Below, piece by piece: positions 6,899 through 14,155 of a stretch of DNA of 14,155 bases. Each line of letters starts with the position of its first letter. The stretch's first letter is position 1. This stretch comes from Cyclobacteriaceae bacterium. Lineage in GTDB: Bacteria; Bacteroidota; Bacteroidia; Cytophagales; Cyclobacteriaceae. The position numbers were made by a program, and so were the translations under genes. The notes beneath the pieces were generated by a model. The model was not told where the DNA came from. It saw nothing but the letters and a program-made list of their open reading frames with translations, and made no database searches. Location of the stretch: contig JANYKP010000460.1 in assembly GCA_025358195.1 (NCBI GenBank), positions 1 to 14,155 of the forward strand. The letters run 5' to 3'.

Positions 6899-9800
6899 CT
6901 ACCGCCAGTCCCCCAACAAAACCACCGCCGCCCAATAATACGGATGAACAAATTTTGGATTTTTTGATAATGTAATCTGAGCCGACCTCAGGGCGTCAAC
7001 CGAGTCCATGGTTTTGATGTTCTTATAAAAATCTGCCATCAGCAACGAGGTAGCTTCGTCGTCTACTTTCCACAGCGTGGCTACCACCGATTTCACACCG
7101 TTTTGAAGAAACCCACTGGCAGGGCTCACCGCCGAACTTTCATTGGATCCCTTGGTCACCGCTGTCTGACAGGCGGAAAGAACTACGATGTGCAGGTGCG
7201 TCATCACTTCCATGCCCCAAAGTTCTTCCAGGGTCAGTTTGCCGTCTTCACTCTTCGATGGGTTGCCGGCCATCGTGATAAATGATTTGCTAAAGTCTTC
7301 ATAGTCCAAATTACCATGCGTGGCAAAATGCATCACGTTGTAATTTTCGTTGGCATACTTGGCTTTGTCTTCGGTAGCTTCTTCGCGGAGGAAGATGGAG
7401 GCGGAAGGATACAGCTTCTTGATGTCGTTGACTTCTTTCTCCGTGGAGGGTAGCGACTTATCGGGGTTACCGAACGCTAGAATATTATATTTCTTTTCGT
7501 TGTCACTTTCATCGCGGAAGAGCATATCCGTTGAATTGGCATAAAAAATGGAATACTGACTCATCATCAGGCTGAATTTGCCATTGGCCAAAGTTTTGCC
7601 CAACATTTGAAAAGGAATGTAATTCAACGCGCCCGTAGGAATTATTCCAAGCCTGGTTTTCCCGGCGATTTCCTTGCTGACAGGCGCAATGAGGTAGTGG
7701 TAGGCATCTTCAAAAGGCTTCACCATCGCATCCGTCTGCTTCATGTTGTTGACAATTTCCTTACGCTCGGCAACTTCATTCTTTAAGTCCAGCGGTGTGA
7801 AGGCGCCGAGGTTGCTCCTGATAATGTTCAACATCGCGCTAATGTCCTTGGTCAGCTGGATTCGCGAAACGGTAACAATTTTAGCCACGACGGTATCCGA
7901 GGTTGCCGCAAAAATGTACAGCTGATTTTCTCCCGCCAGGTAGGATACCAGTGCCATGTCTTTTGGAATCTTATTCTTTATTTTTCTGAACTGCGTAGGC
8001 TGAACGCTGTTATTGAAAAACTTCGAGAGCTCCGGCTGCACGTTGATTTGCTGGTTGACAAACTTGATATAGTCCGATTCAGCAATGGTCTTTACTCCTT
8101 CGAGGGTTTTTAGTTTATCCGTGTTTTGCTTCTCTTTCGCCAGCAATTTCTCATTCAAGATTTGTTGTTCGATGCCGTCAAGTTTCGCCTTCATGTTCCG
8201 TTCATCGGCTACGGCCCGCTGTTTCTTTTCATTTTCAAATTTGACATCCAGTCCCTTGAACTTGGCTTTCAGGTTGTCTTCATTATTTTTCTGGATGTAG
8301 GTCATTGCCTCCTCGGTGAGTCCTTGTGCGAGTAAGACCTCCACGAGGGCATCATACACTTTCAGTATGTTCTTATCGGAAGAAAAAAGCTTTTGTGCTT
8401 CTTCTCCTCCTGTTACCTTGTTTCTTACTTTCTCAATTACTTTCACCGACTCCTTCAGTGACTCCGTGCTTTGTGGCAGGTTGCCCGTATTCTTTTGCAT
8501 TAACCCCAAAAGATATTCGACTTCCCAAAGGGCATTATCGGTGCCTATGGCTGTGGAGATTTTCAGCGCCTCCTCCAGGAACGGTTTTGCTTTATCGTAT
8601 TGCTTTTGTTCGACTTTCAACTTTCCGATGAGGACCAGGCTCGTCAAATGACCAAGAGTATTGCCCGTTTCTTTGGAAATTTTCAAACCTTCATTCACAT
8701 TAATTTCTGCCTCCGCGAATTTTTTTTCATCAATCTTAAGACGGCCCAGGCTGCCAAGTATGCCAATCATTGGGCGTTTGGCTCCTACCTTTCGGGCCGT
8801 CTCCAAACCGTCTTTTAGCCACTTGTCCGCCTCTGAATAGTTATTCATCAAATAATAAATTTCCCCGATGTTGCCTTTGATAATACACATGTTGGCATCC
8901 ATGTCACCGGCTTTTTTCATGATGTCATACGACTTCAGCGTAAATTCCAATCCTTTTGGATAGTTAGCCTGGGCCACATAATTTTCACCAATATTTGCAA
9001 GCGGTGCCAGTCGCGCGTATTCTGTACCCATTGCCAGGTACATGCTATCGGCCTTGAATTGATATCGCATCGCGATTTCATATTCTGTCATTAATTTATA
9101 GATATTGCCGCGATCGATGTATGTGCCGGCGATACCCCACTCGTTGTCAACCGCGCGATACAATTCATAACTCTTATCAATTGTTTCAAGGGCTTTGGTA
9201 AATTCTCCCCGTTGCTCGTAGACCGACGCCCTTCCTTCAATAATGTTTGCCAGGACTAGTTTATCTTTTAAGGTGTCGGCAATTGCCTGGGCCTGATCAT
9301 AAAAATTCATCGCCTTTGTCAGATCCCCATAAACATAGTAGGCATCATATCCAATTCCAGAAAGGGAGTTGGCTACCTGCTTCCAGTTCTCCAGCTTTTT
9401 ATACATGTCCAGGGCTTTCAGGCTATTTTCTTCTGCCAGTGCAGTGCGGCCCGTGCTGCGGTAGAGATACCTCATTTGATCATAACAATAGGCCAGTACA
9501 TAATCATAGTTGAATTTCTTCGCGAGGGTAATGGCCTCATTGTATAAAAGTTCTGCCTTCTTGTAATCATTATTTATGGATTGTTCGATGGAGGCAAGAG
9601 AAATGAGACAGTAGGCTTCGTTCGATTTATCTTTTTTCTTTCGATACAACATCAAGGCCAATTTGTATTTCTCCAACGCCGCGGGATACTCTTTTTTCGT
9701 ATTGTAGACTCCGCCCCAGTCATACAAAACCGTTGCCCAGGCAGTCGTGTCCTTTCGTGATTTGTGAATGTTCGCTGCCTTGGCGTAATACTCAAATGAT

Positions 9801-12800
9801 TTTACATATTCTTTCGATTTAGAATAGCTGCTCGCGATGTCGGCATACGAGGTTGCGAGCTTGGCAGTGTCTTTCAAAACCTCCATGGCTGTGATCGCGT
9901 TCCCAAACGCTTCAGTGCTATTGACCGGGTTGCCGGTTGCCTTGTACAAATCGGCCAGGGCATTCCAGGATTTATAGATCATTTCCTGATTCTTGCCCTT
10001 GATCGCCAACTTGATCGCTTCTTTGTGAGTTTCAATGGATTTGTCAAAATCTTGAAGCGACCAAAGCGTCTGGGCGACATTCGAGCGCATGATCGATGCG
10101 TTGCTCGTGTCTTTGTTGGCTATGAATAGCAGAAAGGCCCTTTCGTAATTTTTGATCGCCTCATCATATTGCTGCTGGAGGCCCAGGTTGTAACCGTAGT
10201 TCCAGTATGCAAACCCTTGTGCGTTCAGGTCGTTCGTTTGATTGGTGCGCTCAATGTTTAGCAAATAATACGGGTCGGCCTTTTTATAGTCTTTAAAATC
10301 TTCCTCATACATTTTGGCAATGTTTTTCGCTGATTCCCCGATTTTGGCGATGTTCCCTGCCTGCTCATAGAGCGCCATCACCTTTTTCAGCAGTTCCAGT
10401 TTTTTACCGTAATTCTTAAAATGGCCATAGCTATTTGCGAATTTTTCATACGCATACCCCAGGTTAGCGGGATCTGAATTTTTTAGTGTTGCGTCAACGG
10501 CCTCCTGGTGAGCTTTGTAGGAACTGATTGAATCGTTGACATAGCGATAAGCGACTCCGATATTACATAACAAGGTCTTCCAGTTGGTAGTATCATTGAG
10601 TTGCGCGTACAACGCACTCGATTTTCTGTAGTTATCAATAGCCTCTTTATATTTTTTCTGATTCTGGTCAAGATTGTAACCATAGTTCCAATACACCTCC
10701 GCAAGACCATCGAAATCATTCGCTTTCTTAAAATGATCCATACTCAACAAATAGTATTGATTGGCGGTTTGATAGTTCTTCCGCTGCTCTTCATACTCCT
10801 TTCCTATAACGCTTGCTTGCACGCCACTCTTCTGGTCATTTTTTATGGACTTATACAGATCGTATTTCTTCTTAAGAAACTCCATCTTCTTATTCAAATT
10901 CTTAAAATGTCCATAGGTTTCTCCGGCCTTGGTATATGCGTAGGTCAAATTCTCGGGATCCGAATTTTTCAACGTCAGCGTGATTGCTTGCTGATGAACT
11001 TTGTATGCATTTAATGAATCGCCGGCATCGCGATACATGAAACCAATGTTGCACAACATCGTCTTCCAGTTGGTAGTGTCGTTGAGTTGAGAATAAACGG
11101 TAGCGCCATTTTTGTAACTGTCAATCGATTTTGGATAATCCATTTGATTATTCCCTTGATTATAGGCCGTGCTCCAGTAGGCGCTCGCCAATGCGGCCTT
11201 GTCATCCGTCTTTTTATAATGCTCAACACTTAGCTGATAATATTTATCGGCTGCCTTGTAATCATTCTTTTTCTCTTCGTATTCCGTTCCAATGGCTTTG
11301 GCGGCCACGGCACTTTTCAGTTGGTCGCCGCTGGCTTTGACGTGTTCATATTTTTTAATCAGGTATTCAATCTTTTTATCAAAGTTTTTAAAGTGTGCGA
11401 ACGTCTCGATTGCTTTATCGTAGGCATAGCTCAGATTTGCCGGATCAGAATTTTTCAACGTGAGTCTGATGGCCTGCTCATGAAGTTTATACGCATTGAT
11501 TGAATCTCCTGCATCGCGGTAGGAGTACGCCGCATTGCAGAGCATGGTCTTCCAATCAGTCGTGTCTTTCAATTGAGCATAAAGAGCGATTGCTTCCGAA
11601 TAGCTTTTGATCGCCCTGGGATAATCTTTTTGGTTTTGGCCAAAGTTATACGCTTCCGTCCAATAGGCCAGGGCTCTTACATTGAGATCTTTTGTTCTAT
11701 TATGGTGGTCAACGCTCAGCTGGTAATATTTTGCTGCCGTCTTGAAATCCTCTTTATAAGTTTCATAAATACCACCAATGATACCCGCGGTTACTCCGGT
11801 CCTATTTTCATCGTCTGCCAATTTGTTCAGTGCGTAGACCTCCAGTTGTTTTTCAATGGCCTTGTCGTATTCCTTGTCTCCTTTATAGGCATTTGCCAAA
11901 TCTGTTTTTAGGGTTATGATACTATCTGGATAAATCTTCGCGCATAGTTTTTCGCGCGCTATATAAAAAGGAATCAACGCTTTGTAATCCTCTGCTGTCT
12001 TGTACTTCGTGATGAATGTCTGAAGGAAGTTAATGATCGTGGCTGGATCCTTTATTGTTTGGCCATACGCTATTGCAATCCTGGCGGTGGAACGTGCACT
12101 TTCCGCGTCACCCTTCGCATCGTGCGCTTTTATTAATTGCCGGTACAAACCCATGATGCTTGCTGAATCCTTACTTACCTCATAAGCACGAATTGCTTTC
12201 TCGAAGGACACGATGGCTTCGGTCGGTTGTTTATTGTATGAATACGCCAGGCCGATATCATACAAAAGATTGGCTTCAACGTAGTCGTACTTTACGCGCT
12301 TGCTAACTTCGAGGGCTTCCTGGTAAAGTTTTATAGCCCTTTCATACTGTGTCATTTCGTACAAGGCAATTCCAAAGTCTTCCAATGATCCATACAGGCT
12401 CTCGTTGTACAGTTTATTCCCCGGTTCAGCTTTTATAAGTTGCTTTTTCAGGGCGATGGCCTCCTCAAATGCTTTCACAGAATTCTGCTCTTGTTCAGCA
12501 TAGTGATAGCTGCGGGCCATCCTGTTTTTACTGCGGGCCAATTGATATGTATTTTTAGATTGAATGAACGCCTTGCCTGCACGTTGAGCAAAGTCGATGG
12601 CATGGGTATAATCTTTTTCCTGAAAATATATTTCAGCTTTTGCCAGCAGGCACATCCCATTCAAATCAACGTTCTGTAATAAATTAGAAAGATGCAGGCA
12701 TACATCGATCAACAGGTGTGCTGGAGCAATTTCGTTTGTACCGTACAGCGCGATTGCCTGCGTTCTCCACCGGTCCACCAGCGTATCCTTGATTTCGGTT

Positions 12801-13000
12801 TTATACGCTGCAAAGATTTGATTCCATTCTGCTGCCGGCGCTGCCAGGAATTTGGATTTCAACTGGTCCGGCGAGGTCTTCACCTCCTGCCCGGCCACGA
12901 ATTTGGATTTTAACGGGTCGGTGTTAGCCTTTACACCTTGTCCAGCCACGCGGTATTGAAGCGACAACAATAAAGCTGACAAAAAAATGATTTCCCTCAT
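6899..13000 (-). CDS. giant exported TPR-CHAT protein (caspase-like protease domain)
   Basis: A 2033-residue protein. I start it at ATG 13000 (MREIIFLSALLLSLQ..., a signal peptide, with GAGGAG upstream); a TTG at 13024 would only add eight polar residues before the signal. Order: signal peptide 1-20; a 17-residue tandem duplication at 18-51; about 1500 residues of tetratricopeptide-type helical repeats (about 60-1560), including 162-residue super-repeats from about 405; a charged, probably coiled-coil linker (about 1565-1640); and a C-terminal CHAT domain (about 1670-2033). The CHAT domain keeps the caspase-like dyad: His1895 in HFATHG and Cys1944 in VLSACQT, then 'ATLWKVDDEATSLLM' and the closing 'HPYYWAAVVLLGDW'. 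CHAT proteins are related to separase and caspases; some are confirmed proteases. The signal implies action outside the cytoplasm. Substrate and trigger are unknown. Confidence 0.92.
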   Translation of the reverse strand: MREIIFLSALLLSLQYRVAGQGVKANTDPLKSKFVAGQEVKTSPDQLKSKFLAAPAAEWNQIFAAYKTEIKDTLVDRWRTQAIALYGTNEIAPAHLLIDVCLHLSNLLQNVDLNGMCLLAKAEIYFQEKDYTHAIDFAQRAGKAFIQSKNTYQLARSKNRMARSYHYAEQEQNSVKAFEEAIALKKQLIKAEPGNKLYNESLYGSLEDFGIALYEMTQYERAIKLYQEALEVSKRVKYDYVEANLLYDIGLAYSYNKQPTEAIVSFEKAIRAYEVSKDSASIMGLYRQLIKAHDAKGDAESARSTARIAIAYGQTIKDPATIINFLQTFITKYKTAEDYKALIPFYIAREKLCAKIYPDSIITLKTDLANAYKGDKEYDKAIEKQLEVYALNKLADDENRTGVTAGIIGGIYETYKEDFKTAAKYYQLSVDHHNRTKDLNVRALAYWTEAYNFGQNQKDYPRAIKSYSEAIALYAQLKDTTDWKTMLCNAAYSYRDAGDSINAYKLHEQAIRLTLKNSDPANLSYAYDKAIETFAHFKNFDKKIEYLIKKYEHVKASGDQLKSAVAAKAIGTEYEEKKNDYKAADKYYQLSVEHYKKTDDKAALASAYWSTAYNQGNNQMDYPKSIDSYKNGATVYSQLNDTTNWKTMLCNIGFMYRDAGDSLNAYKVHQQAITLTLKNSDPENLTYAYTKAGETYGHFKNLNKKMEFLKKKYDLYKSIKNDQKSGVQASVIGKEYEEQRKNYQTANQYYLLSMDHFKKANDFDGLAEVYWNYGYNLDQNQKKYKEAIDNYRKSSALYAQLNDTTNWKTLLCNIGVAYRYVNDSISSYKAHQEAVDATLKNSDPANLGYAYEKFANSYGHFKNYGKKLELLKKVMALYEQAGNIAKIGESAKNIAKMYEEDFKDYKKADPYYLLNIERTNQTNDLNAQGFAYWNYGYNLGLQQQYDEAIKNYERAFLLFIANKDTSNASIMRSNVAQTLWSLQDFDKSIETHKEAIKLAIKGKNQEMIYKSWNALADLYKATGNPVNSTEAFGNAITAMEVLKDTAKLATSYADIASSYSKSKEYVKSFEYYAKAANIHKSRKDTTAWATVLYDWGGVYNTKKEYPAALEKYKLALMLYRKKKDKSNEAYCLISLASIEQSINNDYKKAELLYNEAITLAKKFNYDYVLAYCYDQMRYLYRSTGRTALAEENSLKALDMYKKLENWKQVANSLSGIGYDAYYVYGDLTKAMNFYDQAQAIADTLKDKLVLANIIEGRASVYEQRGEFTKALETIDKSYELYRAVDNEWGIAGTYIDRGNIYKLMTEYEIAMRYQFKADSMYLAMGTEYARLAPLANIGENYVAQANYPKGLEFTLKSYDIMKKAGDMDANMCIIKGNIGEIYYLMNNYSEADKWLKDGLETARKVGAKRPMIGILGSLGRLKIDEKKFAEAEINVNEGLKISKETGNTLGHLTSLVLIGKLKVEQKQYDKAKPFLEEALKISTAIGTDNALWEVEYLLGLMQKNTGNLPQSTESLKESVKVIEKVRNKVTGGEEAQKLFSSDKNILKVYDALVEVLLAQGLTEEAMTYIQKNNEDNLKAKFKGLDVKFENEKKQRAVADERNMKAKLDGIEQQILNEKLLAKEKQNTDKLKTLEGVKTIAESDYIKFVNQQINVQPELSKFFNNSVQPTQFRKIKNKIPKDMALVSYLAGENQLYIFAATSDTVVAKIVTVSRIQLTKDISAMLNIIRSNLGAFTPLDLKNEVAERKEIVNNMKQTDAMVKPFEDAYHYLIAPVSKEIAGKTRLGIIPTGALNYIPFQMLGKTLANGKFSLMMSQYSIFYANSTDMLFRDESDNEKKYNILAFGNPDKSLPSTEKEVNDIKKLYPSASIFLREEATEDKAKYANENYNVMHFATHGNLDYEDFSKSFITMAGNPSKSEDGKLTLEELWGMEVMTHLHIVVLSACQTAVTKGSNESSAVSPASGFLQNGVKSVVATLWKVDDEATSLLMADFYKNIKTMDSVDALRSAQITLSKNPKFVHPYYWAAVVLLGDWR
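9845..11790 (-). repeat. four tandem 162-residue super-repeats inside the TPR-CHAT gene
   Basis: Units begin near 11787, 11301, 10815 and 10329 (residues about 405, 567, 729 and 892). The codons for 'TTNWKT/TTDWKT' recur at spacings of exactly 486, 486 and then about 483 nt, that is 162, 162 and 161 codons. Each unit runs: YEE...DY..A..YY.LS, then AYW...YN, YAQLxDTTNWKTMLCN, YRDAGDS.NAYK.HQ.A, TLKNSDP.NL.YAY.K and GHFKN..KK. Units 1-3 are very similar and unit 4 has drifted in its second half. The period is about five TPR-size hairpins. Confidence 0.85.
12848..12949 (-). repeat. tandem 51-nt (17-codon) duplication after the signal peptide
   Basis: Residues 18-34 (VAGQGVKANTDPLKSKF) and 35-51 (VAGQEVKTSPDQLKSKF) of the CHAT protein are two in-frame copies of one 17-residue unit, 12 of 17 positions identical. 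The unit begins inside the signal peptide's C-region. Confidence 0.85.
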
Positions 13001-13021
13001 AGCGCGCTCCTCGGAGCTTAA

Positions 13022-13029
13022 CAAATTTA
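13022..13029 (-). promoter_or_regulatory. candidate -7 box for the TPR-CHAT gene
   Basis: TAAATTTG on the minus strand matches the Bacteroidota -7 consensus TAnnTTTG in every fixed position, 21 nt before the ATG. The -33 TTTG is missing at the proper distance, so this is only a candidate; if it is used, the leader would be very short. Confidence 0.25.
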
Positions 13030-13255
13030 AACTTTAAAGAGCAGGAATTCACGGTTGACTAAGACTTCCGGCAAAATGCCGTGAAGCTGGTCTGATTTGT
13101 ACCGTGCAGACACGGCGATAAATCCGTGCTGGTACGGAGGAGGAAATCGAGCGAGATTATTCACTGTAGAATGGTTGATTTTTTGAGAGAACGGTCGTGC
13201 AGACACTCAAAAGCCGCCAAATCCATACATAGTCAATTGTTTGGCACTTTGATTT

Positions 13256-13286
13256 TTTGTGCAATTCAATTTCTCAATTACCTTTG
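13256..13286 (+). promoter_or_regulatory. Bacteroidota-type promoter of tRNA-Val
   Basis: TTTG (13256-13259), a spacer of exactly 19 nt, and TACCTTTG (13279-13286) match the -33 TTTG / -7 TAnnTTTG promoter known from the primary sigma factor of this phylum. The tRNA begins 18 nt downstream, so transcription would start just before the mature 5' end. This is also the best evidence for the phylum in the window. Confidence 0.8.
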
Positions 13287-13304
13287 CAGTCCTAAAAAAT
13301 TGAA

Positions 13305-13379
13305 GGGAGCTTAGCTCAGCTGGTTCAGAGCATCTGCCTTACAAGCAGAGGGTCGGGGGTTCGAACCCCTCAGCTCCCA
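13305..13379 (+). tRNA. tRNA-Val (anticodon UAC)
   Basis: A full cloverleaf can be drawn: acceptor stem GGGAGCT / AGCTCCC (13305-13311, 13372-13378), D-arm AGCTCAGCTGGTTCAGAGC, anticodon stem TCTGC / GCAGA around loop CTTACAA with anticodon TAC at 13340-13342, a 5-nt variable loop, and T-arm with loop TTCGAAC; discriminator A at 13379. CCA is not encoded. Anticodon UAC reads valine GUA/GUG codons. Confidence 0.97.
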
Positions 13380-13393
13380 CTTGATAATCAAGC

Positions 13394-13416
13394 AGTTACA
13401 TGAGTAGCTTTTTTTT
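13394..13416 (+). terminator. probable terminator of tRNA-Val
   Basis: A 6-bp stem AGTTAC / GTAGCT (13394-13399, 13404-13409, one G-T pair) with a 4-nt loop runs into eight T (13409-13416). It starts 15 nt after the tRNA. The small palindrome CTTGATAATCAAG (13380-13392) sits between them. Confidence 0.5.
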
Positions 13417-13467
13417 GTTCGCCCTTTAAAACATTTTTAAAACAATTGGGCTAATTAGAGTGACTCC

Positions 13468-13809
13468 TTGGAATTCCGTCATCGGCCACGGCCACAAATT
13501 TTGTCAGCCCGTGGGCGCATCAACACATTCTCAGACAAGGTCATTCGTTCTATCCCTGGCCGGTTATACAGCAAGACCCACTCGTGCTGGTACATGCCCT
13601 ATTCAAAAGAAGTTTTGTATGAATTGAAAGAGAAATTTTCAGTTTTTCAACCTGTACAAATTTCGGATGGATTTGAGAAAATACCTGAAGAAGTCAAGCG
13701 TGTTTTTATTTATCACTTGCAGTTGCCGGAAGGTTATCATGAGAATCTTGTGCAGATACGCTACAGTGAGGCCACCATTAAAACGTATGAATCTCAGCTC
13801 CGTGCCTAA
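13468..13809 (+). pseudogene. truncated tyrosine recombinase (integrase), N-terminal part only
   Basis: A frame of 113 codons, from TTG 13468 to TAA at 13807-13809. Residues 25-48 (VIRSIPGRLYSKTHSCWYMP...) carry the 'IPG..YS.TH.CWY.P' block found near the N-terminus of many Bacteroidota integrases, and residues 86-111 (LPEGYHENLVQ, then RYSEATIKTYESQL) are the start of the core-binding (SAM-like) domain. The frame stops there: the catalytic domain with the R-H-R-Y residues, normally about 200 more residues, is missing, and neither other frame downstream resumes it. No ATG is available and the true 5' end is also unclear. It lies 88 nt after tRNA-Val, the classic attachment site of integrating elements, so I read it as a remnant of an excised or deleted island. 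It could still be expressed as a short protein, but not as a recombinase. Confidence 0.65.
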
Positions 13810-14155
13810 TTGGCTTCACCAACTCGCCAATGAGAGACTTGCACTCTCTGGAATATTAGGTATCTTTAAATACCTTGCGCTCATGCCAGGCGCACACAAA
13901 ATGTTTATGCAATGCGGGGGTTCAGTGTAGGTATTAAAAGTAATTTCTTAAGGGCATCTCTAAAAATCAGTTTTAAATTTTAACATTATCTTTCACATGG
14001 TGTTGTAGTTATGGGACCAGGCGCAGCAGTCGGGCTTGACATTCCGCTTCGCTGCATTTTCAAGCCCTCCTAAACCCGCAACGCCGTTTATACTGACGTT
14101 GTCGGTCATTTGCCGCGGGCTCAAAGATTTTCTTGCTGAATGAAATATATTCGCC
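13810..14155. other. non-coding, hairpin-rich segment at window end
   Basis: No recognisable gene. Four small inverted repeats follow each other directly after the integrase stop: ATTGGC/GCCAAT (13809-13831), GAGAG/CTCTC (13833-13849), AGGTAT/ATACCT (13858-13875) and TGCGC/GCGCA (13876-13894). An AT-rich stretch (about 13930-13995) follows, then a GC-rich block with a stronger dyad GGGCTTGA/TCAAGCCC (14032-14039, 14060-14067) and CAACG/CGTTG (14079-14083, 14097-14101). A minus-strand frame is open from the window edge to TGA at 13995-13993 (53 codons, ending CAWSHNYNTM), but resembles nothing I know. Confidence 0.45.

Larger units (their letters stand above)
13001..13304. other. divergent intergenic region between TPR-CHAT gene and tRNA-Val
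   Basis: No gene-like frame on either strand. It holds the tRNA promoter (13256-13286) and must hold the CHAT gene promoter. A -7-like TAAATTTG on the minus strand (13029-13022) fits the Bacteroidota consensus but has no matching -33 box 19 nt upstream and lies just 21 nt from the ATG. Other structure: hairpin CGGCA/TGCCG (13069-13081), GTACC/GGTAC (13099-13103, 13131-13135), and an 11-mer CGTGCAGACAC repeated at 13103-13113 and 13196-13206. Confidence 0.5.

Noticed and set aside
8085..8651. Several plus-strand frames across 7100-12913, such as 8085-8300 and 8316-8651
   Set aside because: They are antisense to the TPR-CHAT coding sequence, which is recognisable end to end; their composition (Ser/Phe/Leu-rich) is the usual reflection of Lys/Glu-rich coding.
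6899..13000. Assignment of the CHAT protein to a CRISPR-linked Craspase or a gasdermin defence system
   Set aside because: There is no gRAMP/Cas7-11, CRISPR array or gasdermin-like gene in the window, and the protein has a signal peptide.
13126..13314. 62-codon plus-strand frame before tRNA-Val
   Set aside because: It runs through the tRNA promoter and into the tRNA, lacks an ATG start and has no coding character.
13667..13930. 87-residue frame overlapping and following the integrase remnant
   Set aside because: Its first half is an out-of-frame shadow of the integrase and its second half does not continue a recombinase domain.
14071..14110. attC-like integron recombination site
   Set aside because: A CAACG/CGTTG dyad is present but the R' and R'' core sites (GTTRRRY, RYYYAAC) are not matched in correct positions.

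Overview
The window looks like chromosome of a Bacteroidota member, probably of the Cytophagales/Chitinophagales type. The evidence is a TonB gene with the phylum's typical N-terminus, a very large exported TPR-CHAT protein, a DUF-like membrane protein of a Bacteroidota-type family, and a tRNA promoter that matches the phylum consensus (TTTG, 19 nt, TAnnTTTG). No 16S or other marker is present, so genus cannot be given.

Layout. (1) 1-1131, + strand: two tandem TonB-type energy-transducer genes with nearly identical C-terminal domains, the first cut by the window edge and separated from the second by a strong terminator. (2) 1211-2535, - strand: a two-domain chromate-type transporter (ChrA), preceded by an unlisted 46-codon reading frame. 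(3) 2536-2726: a spacer with a GC-rich stretch of inverted repeats. (4) 2727-4028, + strand: a Tat-exported Mn-type superoxide dismutase, a 30-nt perfect palindrome, and a small exported membrane protein of unknown function. (5) 4025-6011: ribD (-) and prmC (+), divergent across 85 bp. (6) 6132-6821, +: a PPP-type metallophosphoesterase. (7) 6899-13000, -: a 2033-residue exported TPR-CHAT protein filling 43 % of the window and containing 162-residue super-repeats. (8) 13001-13304: divergent spacer. (9) 13305-13379: tRNA-Val(UAC), followed by a truncated tyrosine recombinase (13468-13809) and then AT-rich, hairpin-rich DNA to the window end.

How the genes relate. Most are ordinary housekeeping or stress genes and do not form one operon: strand changes and terminators break the window into at least six transcription units. 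The TonB pair energises outer-membrane transport, the SOD protects the envelope, RibD supplies riboflavin, and PrmC methylates release factors. The two most unusual parts are the giant exported CHAT protein, whose predicted caspase-like dyad (His1895/Cys1944) is intact, and the tRNA-Val/recombinase remnant, which looks like the scar of an integrated element. No gene near the CHAT protein identifies a partner or substrate, so calling it part of a defence system would be speculation.
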